Shown here: positions 7,692 through 11,779 of the stretch, in pieces
Layout of the letters: each line of letters opens with the position of its first letter
How positions within the stretch are numbered: the stretch's first letter is position 1
Origin: CAZAYB01 sp964489215
GTDB taxonomy: Bacteria; Planctomycetota; Phycisphaerae; Sedimentisphaerales; Anaerohalosphaeraceae
Assembly (NCBI GenBank): GCA_964489215.1
Contig: CAZAYB010000085.1
Span: 1 to 11,779 of the forward strand
Reading direction: 5' to 3'
DNA length: 11,779 nt
Position numbers and translations under genes: made by a program
The notes under the pieces: generated by a model
What the model saw: the letters and a program-made list of their open reading frames with translations, nothing else
Told to the model about the DNA's origin: nothing
Databases searched by the model: none

Positions 7692-8057
7692 ATGGCAGTT
7701 GATTGCAAAAGTAAGCTTAGGTTTGTAATTCATCATCATATCCGCAGTAATGAAAGTCACTGGGATCTTATGCTTGAAAAGCAAGACGGGGAAGCTTTAA
7801 TGACATGGCGTGTAGAGCGTGGGTTTGGTGGTGAAAAAGCGGTCAGGATATTTGATCATCCGATGCGTTTTTTAGATTATGAGGGTGCTGTCGAGAATGG
7901 AAGTGCGAAAGTTGAAATGGTCGACAAGGGCCAGTACAGTGTTTTTGAGGAGTCAGAAGAAAAGATTGGAATTCTGCTTGATGGTGAGAGGGTAAGGGGT
8001 AAATTTTTTCTTGAGCTTCAAGAGGGAGATAAGTGGTCAATCCGTGAGGTTGTTTGA
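7692..8057 (+). CDS. LigD_N-type 3'-phosphoesterase-like protein
   Basis: This small protein of 121 residues resembles the phosphoesterase domain found at the N-terminus of bacterial DNA ligase D, which trims 3'-phosphate and ribonucleotide ends in end joining. Visible features are HHH (14-16), HWDLMLE (23-29), DHP (55-57), DYEG (62-65) and a DKGQYSV beta segment. Aligned by eye to Pseudomonas LigD, the metal ligands (His42, Asp50, His84) correspond to H16, D25 and H56, and His48 to H23. The positions of Arg52 and Tyr88 are M27 and F60. HWDLMLE is, to my recollection, common in short stand-alone planctomycete homologues, so this looks like a subfamily and not decay. The reading frame opens further upstream inside pta (7632), but the ATG at 7692, one base after the pta stop, gives a protein that starts just before the domain. 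Catalytic activity is unproven. Confidence 0.72.
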   Translation: MAVDCKSKLRFVIHHHIRSNESHWDLMLEKQDGEALMTWRVERGFGGEKAVRIFDHPMRFLDYEGAVENGSAKVEMVDKGQYSVFEESEEKIGILLDGERVRGKFFLELQEGDKWSIREVV

Positions 8058-8075
8058 GGAAACCTGTAAATATAT

Positions 8076-8996
8076 TCAGTCAGTTGTGTCTTTTCTCAGG
8101 TGCGGCAAATCCGGTTCGATGTGTACTGTGATATTTACGGGGTTTGATATCTGAGCGTGCAGAGTGTTTTCAAGGTCCTCTGCGATTTCGTGGGCCTGTG
8201 CGATGTTTAGTCTGGGCTCTACGAGTATGTGAAGGTCGATAAAAATTTCACGTCCGGCTGAGCGAGTTCTCAACCTGTGCCAATGCTTTATGTTCTTTTT
8301 TTCAATGATAATGTCTTTTATCCGGGATACGATTTTATCATCTACAGACCTTTCGGCAAATTCGTGGATACATTCAGTAATTATCCGAGCACCAGCGAAA
8401 ATAATCAATATTCCGACTATGATAGCTGCAATGTTATCACCCTGCGGGTAACCTAACTGCTGTGCGGACAGGCCGATGAGCACTACAACAGAACTTGCGG
8501 CATCGCTTCTGTGATGCCAGGCGTTTGCGTATAATGCAGTGCTTTTTGTCTGCTCTGCGGCATTTCTTGTAATCCTATAAACGGCCTCTTTTGCAATTAC
8601 AGAGATCAGTGCGGCAAGAATTGCAAAGGTTGATATTTTTTGAATTTGTCCCGGGTCAGTGCGTGCGATTGCCATGCTAGCGTTGTATACCATAGCAGCG
8701 GCGACGATGATGAGGATAATTGCAATGAACAGTGAAGAAAAAGTTTCCATTCTTCCATGTCCGTAGGGATGCTCCGGGTCTGGCTCTTTTGCGCCTAAGT
8801 GTGAACCAAGGAGGACGGCAAAATCCGTAACGAGGTCCGAAAGAGAGTGTACTCCATCTGTAATTACGGCGAGGGAGCCTGATATGAGTCCGATGATGAT
8901 TTTAAGTATTGAAAGCGAGAGGTTTACGGCAGCGCCGATGTATGTTACTTTTTTAATTTTTCCTGCAGCAATTCTGTTTTTTTCGCTGGGGTGCAT
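8076..8996 (-). CDS. cation diffusion facilitator (CDF) family metal exporter
   Basis: This is a CDF/FieF-type proton-coupled divalent metal exporter of the cytoplasmic membrane, 306 residues. Six membrane helices precede a C-terminal cytoplasmic dimerisation domain (about 215-300). The transport site is visible as H50-x3-D54 in helix 2 (GVHSLSD) and H161-x3-D165 in helix 5 (HHRSD). An HD-HD site is typical of zinc-transporting members, whereas FieF/YiiP has DD-HD. The loop motif HPYGHGRME (76-84) is a family hallmark. The frame is open 25 codons further upstream inside the preceding gene. I chose the ATG at 8996 because it follows the mutase stop by one base, has AGGAAA a few bases upstream, and begins where family similarity begins. 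It is the last gene of the minus-strand operon. Zinc is the likeliest substrate, with iron, cobalt or cadmium possible. Confidence 0.9.
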   Translation of the reverse strand: MHPSEKNRIAAGKIKKVTYIGAAVNLSLSILKIIIGLISGSLAVITDGVHSLSDLVTDFAVLLGSHLGAKEPDPEHPYGHGRMETFSSLFIAIILIIVAAAMVYNASMAIARTDPGQIQKISTFAILAALISVIAKEAVYRITRNAAEQTKSTALYANAWHHRSDAASSVVVLIGLSAQQLGYPQGDNIAAIIVGILIIFAGARIITECIHEFAERSVDDKIVSRIKDIIIEKKNIKHWHRLRTRSAGREIFIDLHILVEPRLNIAQAHEIAEDLENTLHAQISNPVNITVHIEPDLPHLRKDTTD

Positions 8997-8997
8997 C

Positions 8998-10359
8998 TTA
9001 GATTTCCTGCCGAATGCTGTCAATTCTGGTGAGGTATTTTTCGGCAGTTTCCTTATCTTTTGTTTCTGCAATAATTCTCATTACCGGTTCAGTGTTGCTT
9101 GTTCTTATGTGAATCCATCCGTCCTGAAAGTCGAGTCTGCAGCCGTCGCTAGTGTTGCATTTTGCTTCATGGAAGGTTTGTTTTGCTTTTTGAATCAGCT
9201 TCATGGCAGTCTGTTTGTCAGCCTGTATTTTGGTTTTGTGCATATAGTATGAACCTATAGAGTTTGCGAGTTCGGAGATTTTCAGGTCCGTTTCTGCCAT
9301 CAGTCCGAGTATGTGTGCCATTGCGACCAATGAGTCCCTTATTGGTCCAACCCTCAGGTCTATAACTCCTCCGTTACCTTCACCGCCTATCAGGCAGTTG
9401 TTTTCAATCATGGCCTTTGCAACGTTTGCTTCTCCGACCGGTGTTCTAATTACTTTTACTTTGGCAGAGGCGGCGACATCGTCAATCATTCGAGATGTGC
9501 TCAGGTTTGCGCAGGTATCTGTTTTGTTTTCTGCAAGCACTTTTTTTGCACATAAAGCGAGAGTGTATTCTTCACCGATGTAGTTTCCCTGGTGGTCGAC
9601 TACAGCAAGTCTGTCGGCGTCAGGGTCCTGTGCGAACCCGAGGTCGGCATTTTTTATTTTTACCTGCTCGGCGAGCTCGGTGAGATTTTCCTTTATGGGT
9701 TCAGGTGTGTGAGCGAACAGGCCTGTGGGCTGATAGTTCATTTTTGTTACTTTGCAACCGAGTTTTTCGAGGAGTTTTACACCCGCCCTGCCGCCTGCTC
9801 CGTTTACGCTGTCGAGGATTACATGATATTTTTTTTGAGCAATTTTTTTAGAATCAACCAGAGCGAGTACCTTTTCAATGTGTACGGAATCGGTGTTGTC
9901 ATTTTTTAGAATCTTTCCGCATTTTGTTGACTCTGTTAAGATGAATTCTTTTTGGTTGTATATCTGCTTTATTTTTTCAGCGGTGGCGGGAGGGGGTGCA
10001 ATTCCGTTATCGAGGAGCAGTTTAATTCCGTTGTATGGAGTTGGGTTGTGTGATGCAGTGATTACGATTCCACCTGCGCAATTGTTTTCGGTAAGCATAA
10101 TTCCTGCGCCCGGAGTGGTAACGATACCGAGGTCTATTACGTCAAGCCCGCAAGCAGTAAGTCCGGCGGCCACGGCAGAGAATATCATCTGTCCGCTGGG
10201 TCTTGAGTCTCTTCCAATGCATACAGCTTTTTTTTGGGTTTTTTGTTCCTTTAATAAGTATGTTCCGAAAGCGGAGGCGAACTGAGCGGCTACGGTGGGG
10301 GTTAAATTTTGCCCGATGATTCCTCTTACCCCGCTTATGCTTATAATAAGTTTTGACAT
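8998..10359 (-). CDS. glmM: phosphoglucosamine mutase / phosphomannomutase family protein
   Basis: This is an alpha-D-phosphohexomutase of 453 residues, moving a phosphate between C6 and C1 of a hexose (GlmM: glucosamine-6-P to glucosamine-1-P on the way to UDP-GlcNAc). All four domain signatures are visible: the N-terminal SGVRGIIG (9-16), the phosphoserine loop TASHNPTPYNG with catalytic Ser103, the magnesium site DPDADR (D245, D247, D249), the sugar-specificity loop GGEGNGG (325-331), and the phosphate loop RTSNTEPVMR (419-428). The GEGNGG loop differs from the GEQSGH typical of E. coli-type GlmM and resembles archaeal-type phosphoglucosamine mutases, so the exact sugar is less certain than the family. 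The start ATG is 7 bp after the topoisomerase stop, and its ribosome binding site GAGGAA overlaps that TGA, implying coupled translation. The mutase stop lies one base before the CDF start. Confidence 0.87.
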   Translation of the reverse strand: MSKLIISISGVRGIIGQNLTPTVAAQFASAFGTYLLKEQKTQKKAVCIGRDSRPSGQMIFSAVAAGLTACGLDVIDLGIVTTPGAGIMLTENNCAGGIVITASHNPTPYNGIKLLLDNGIAPPPATAEKIKQIYNQKEFILTESTKCGKILKNDNTDSVHIEKVLALVDSKKIAQKKYHVILDSVNGAGGRAGVKLLEKLGCKVTKMNYQPTGLFAHTPEPIKENLTELAEQVKIKNADLGFAQDPDADRLAVVDHQGNYIGEEYTLALCAKKVLAENKTDTCANLSTSRMIDDVAASAKVKVIRTPVGEANVAKAMIENNCLIGGEGNGGVIDLRVGPIRDSLVAMAHILGLMAETDLKISELANSIGSYYMHKTKIQADKQTAMKLIQKAKQTFHEAKCNTSDGCRLDFQDGWIHIRTSNTEPVMRIIAETKDKETAEKYLTRIDSIRQEI

Positions 10360-10369
10360 ATTTTCCTCA
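10360..10369 (-). promoter_or_regulatory. ribosome binding site of glmM overlapping the upstream stop codon
   Basis: On the minus strand the junction reads TGAGGAAAATATG. The TGA stop of the topoisomerase gene (10369-10367) shares bases with the GAGGAA Shine-Dalgarno of the mutase gene. This arrangement supports translational coupling and the ATG at 10359 as the true start. Confidence 0.75.
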
Positions 10370-11779
10370 GAATTTTCTTGTTTTTTCGAGGGTGGTTTTC
10401 AGCTTTGAAACTACGGATTCGACCTGTTTTTCCCGAAGGGTCAGAATGTCTCTTAAAGCTTCTCCTATGTGGGGCAGGTATGTTTCGATGTACCCTCTTT
10501 TAACCATTTCGTCCTTGATTCTCTTTTGGCGTCTTACGTGCCTTCCGAGCTTTCTTCCGCATTCCTGGACGGCGAGCTTAATTTCCTTTATGATCTCGGG
10601 GTAGTGTGCAATTGCTTCTTTACTTTCGGAAGTGAATGGGACCCATACGGAGGCGATGTGCACCATGAGAATTGCAGGGCCGGCGGGCAGAGCGCCTTTG
10701 CTTTGGCTCAGGCCGTAGCTTCTCCAGTTTACCTCGAGGACGGCTTTGTAGACTGCGCAAGCTGATTGCTGATATAGCAGAGGTACGCGGTTTGCGATTC
10801 TGCTTATCTTAATGAGGGATTCGGAGTCACCATTTGATGAGTTTTTGAATCCGTATGCCATTGCAGCTTCTACGAGGAATGGGTTGCCTCGATATACGGC
10901 AGGTTTTCTTGTGCATGCGGCGTAAAAATCTGCTTCGACGACCCGTCTTAATCCTTCTTCGAGCTTTTCTTCGCCGATAGGGCCAATACAATCTGTTGAG
11001 GGTGCCATTATTTTAGTACTGTTGATTGCCTTGTGGAGCTGTTCTGCGTCCTTTACAGACATTTTTGAGGTTCTCAGTCTGGAGGAAAGCTTTGCAGTTT
11101 TGCACAGTTGGGTTGCGATCCTTGGACTTACGCGGCAGAATTCCTTTCTGAGGAATTCGGATAGAGTTTTGTGTTTGCTTATCCTTGCCATTTTGAAAAG
11201 GACGCCTACTTCGACGCCATAGGGGTGGGGCTTTATTTCAACTGGCGCGAAGGGCAGTTCGCTGGTGGCTCTTTTGTATTCATGGTCTGAGTTGTCGGGG
11301 CTGTGGTAAACAATGCGAGCGTGCGGATTGGCCATTGCGGTCTGTTCGATGTATTCGTCGACGGACTGTTTTCCCTTCTGATAGCGTCCTTCGAGTGTTA
11401 TTGTAACGCTGGTTCCTGTTGGGAGGTCAAAATCGCATTCCTCGTCGAGCATAATTTCCGGTTTGTTCTTTGTGGTGTCAATCTGGAGGTGATAGTGCTG
11501 GGCCGGTTTTTTGGGGTCGGTCCTTGTTATTATCTGAACGGGTTCTCCAGTAGTAAGCAGGCCATACATTCCTGCTGCGCTTATACCTATGCCCTGCTGG
11601 CCCCTGCTCATTTTCATTGCGTGAAACTTGCTACCGTAGAGCAGTTTTGCGAAGATGTTGGGTACCTGTTTTTTTATTATTCCCGGTCCGTTGTCCTGGA
11701 CAGTGAGCTCGTATTTGTTTTCGCTGTCGGGGACCTCTTTTATTTTGATGATTATTTCCGGCAGTATCTGGGCCTCTTC
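10367..11779 (-). CDS. top6B: DNA topoisomerase VI subunit B (5' end outside window)
   Basis: This is the ATPase subunit of type IIB DNA topoisomerase VI, which with subunit A (Spo11-like) passes one duplex through another. The frame is open through the right edge, giving 470 visible codons. An apparent ATG at 11617 is internal, because conserved residues lie before it. Counting from the edge, the order is the end of the N box (EEAQILPEI, 1-9), DNGPG (29-33), FAKLLYGSKFH (43-53) and the ATP-lid motif RGQQGIGIS (59-67), all of the GHKL Bergerat fold. An H2TH region follows, then the transducer domain with RVPLLYQ and PFTSESKEAI, whose switch lysine is visible residue 387. About 45-50 N-terminal residues are missing. 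The inferred total of ~515 matches the short Sulfolobus-type architecture, without the extra C-terminal domain. Topo VI is mainly archaeal and plant, and scattered in bacteria. Subunit A is not in the window and is not downstream of B, so if linked it lies upstream. Confidence 0.93.
   Translation of the reverse strand, partial: EEAQILPEIIIKIKEVPDSENKYELTVQDNGPGIIKKQVPNIFAKLLYGSKFHAMKMSRGQQGIGISAAGMYGLLTTGEPVQIITRTDPKKPAQHYHLQIDTTKNKPEIMLDEECDFDLPTGTSVTITLEGRYQKGKQSVDEYIEQTAMANPHARIVYHSPDNSDHEYKRATSELPFAPVEIKPHPYGVEVGVLFKMARISKHKTLSEFLRKEFCRVSPRIATQLCKTAKLSSRLRTSKMSVKDAEQLHKAINSTKIMAPSTDCIGPIGEEKLEEGLRRVVEADFYAACTRKPAVYRGNPFLVEAAMAYGFKNSSNGDSESLIKISRIANRVPLLYQQSACAVYKAVLEVNWRSYGLSQSKGALPAGPAILMVHIASVWVPFTSESKEAIAHYPEIIKEIKLAVQECGRKLGRHVRRQKRIKDEMVKRGYIETYLPHIGEALRDILTLREKQVESVVSKLKTTLEKTRKF

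Noticed and set aside
8997..9071. Upstream start for the CDF exporter at 9071
   Set aside because: The extra 25 residues lie inside the mutase gene in another frame and look unlike a CDF N-terminus. The ATG at 8996 has a good ribosome binding site.
8884..10604. Several plus-strand open frames of 60-135 codons opposite the CDF, mutase and topoisomerase genes
   Set aside because: They are antisense to well-supported genes, have no recognisable domains, and show the composition expected of reverse-strand shadows.
11615..11617. ATG at 11617 as the start of topoisomerase VI subunit B
   Set aside because: The frame continues to the window edge and encodes essential GHKL motifs (DNGPG, GSKFH) before this codon.

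Overview
The window looks like chromosomal DNA of a bacterium with moderate GC, most plausibly a planctomycete (Phycisphaerae/Sedimentisphaerales-like). That placement is inferred from gene content: a GldA/GldF/GldG plus DUF4340 cassette, a short stand-alone LigD-type phosphoesterase domain with an HWDLMLE motif, and a bacterial copy of DNA topoisomerase VI subunit B. No rRNA or other definitive marker is present, so the taxonomic call is tentative.

Layout. Positions 1-243 are AT-rich upstream DNA with a good sigma70-type promoter for hflX (244-1566, +), a ribosome-associated GTPase. Facing it, on the minus strand, is a short 83-codon reading frame (1619-1870). It matches only the C-terminal end of ribose-type ABC permeases (RbsC), yet it keeps a promoter, a ribosome binding site and a start codon. 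A divergent AT-rich intergenic region (1871-2079) separates it from a long plus-strand operon (2080-8057): ABC ATPase, ABC-2 permease, GldG-like auxiliary protein, DUF4340 protein, phosphate acetyltransferase (pta), and a small LigD_N phosphoesterase-like protein. Facing that operon, with only 18 bp between the stop codons, is a minus-strand operon read from the right edge: topoisomerase VI subunit B (5' end beyond the window), a phosphoglucosamine/phosphomannomutase, and a CDF zinc/iron-type cation exporter.

How the genes work together. The four gld-like genes should form one membrane complex: a cytoplasmic ATPase, an integral permease, and two single- or double-anchored proteins with large extracytoplasmic domains. 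Its substrate is unknown. pta (acetyl-CoA/acetyl-phosphate) and the phosphoesterase-like gene share the operon by spacing but have no evident functional link to it. The minus-strand operon combines DNA topology, amino-sugar or sugar-phosphate interconversion and metal efflux, and looks like housekeeping.

The most notable large-scale signal is a change of strand composition near 1.9-2.05 kb. To the left the plus strand is C- and A-rich, even in non-coding DNA. To the right it is G- and T-rich whichever way the genes point. This fits a replication-strand switch (origin-like polarity) or a rearrangement breakpoint, and the truncated rbsC lies beside it. I saw no convincing tRNA, rRNA, CRISPR array, insertion sequence or intrinsic terminator.
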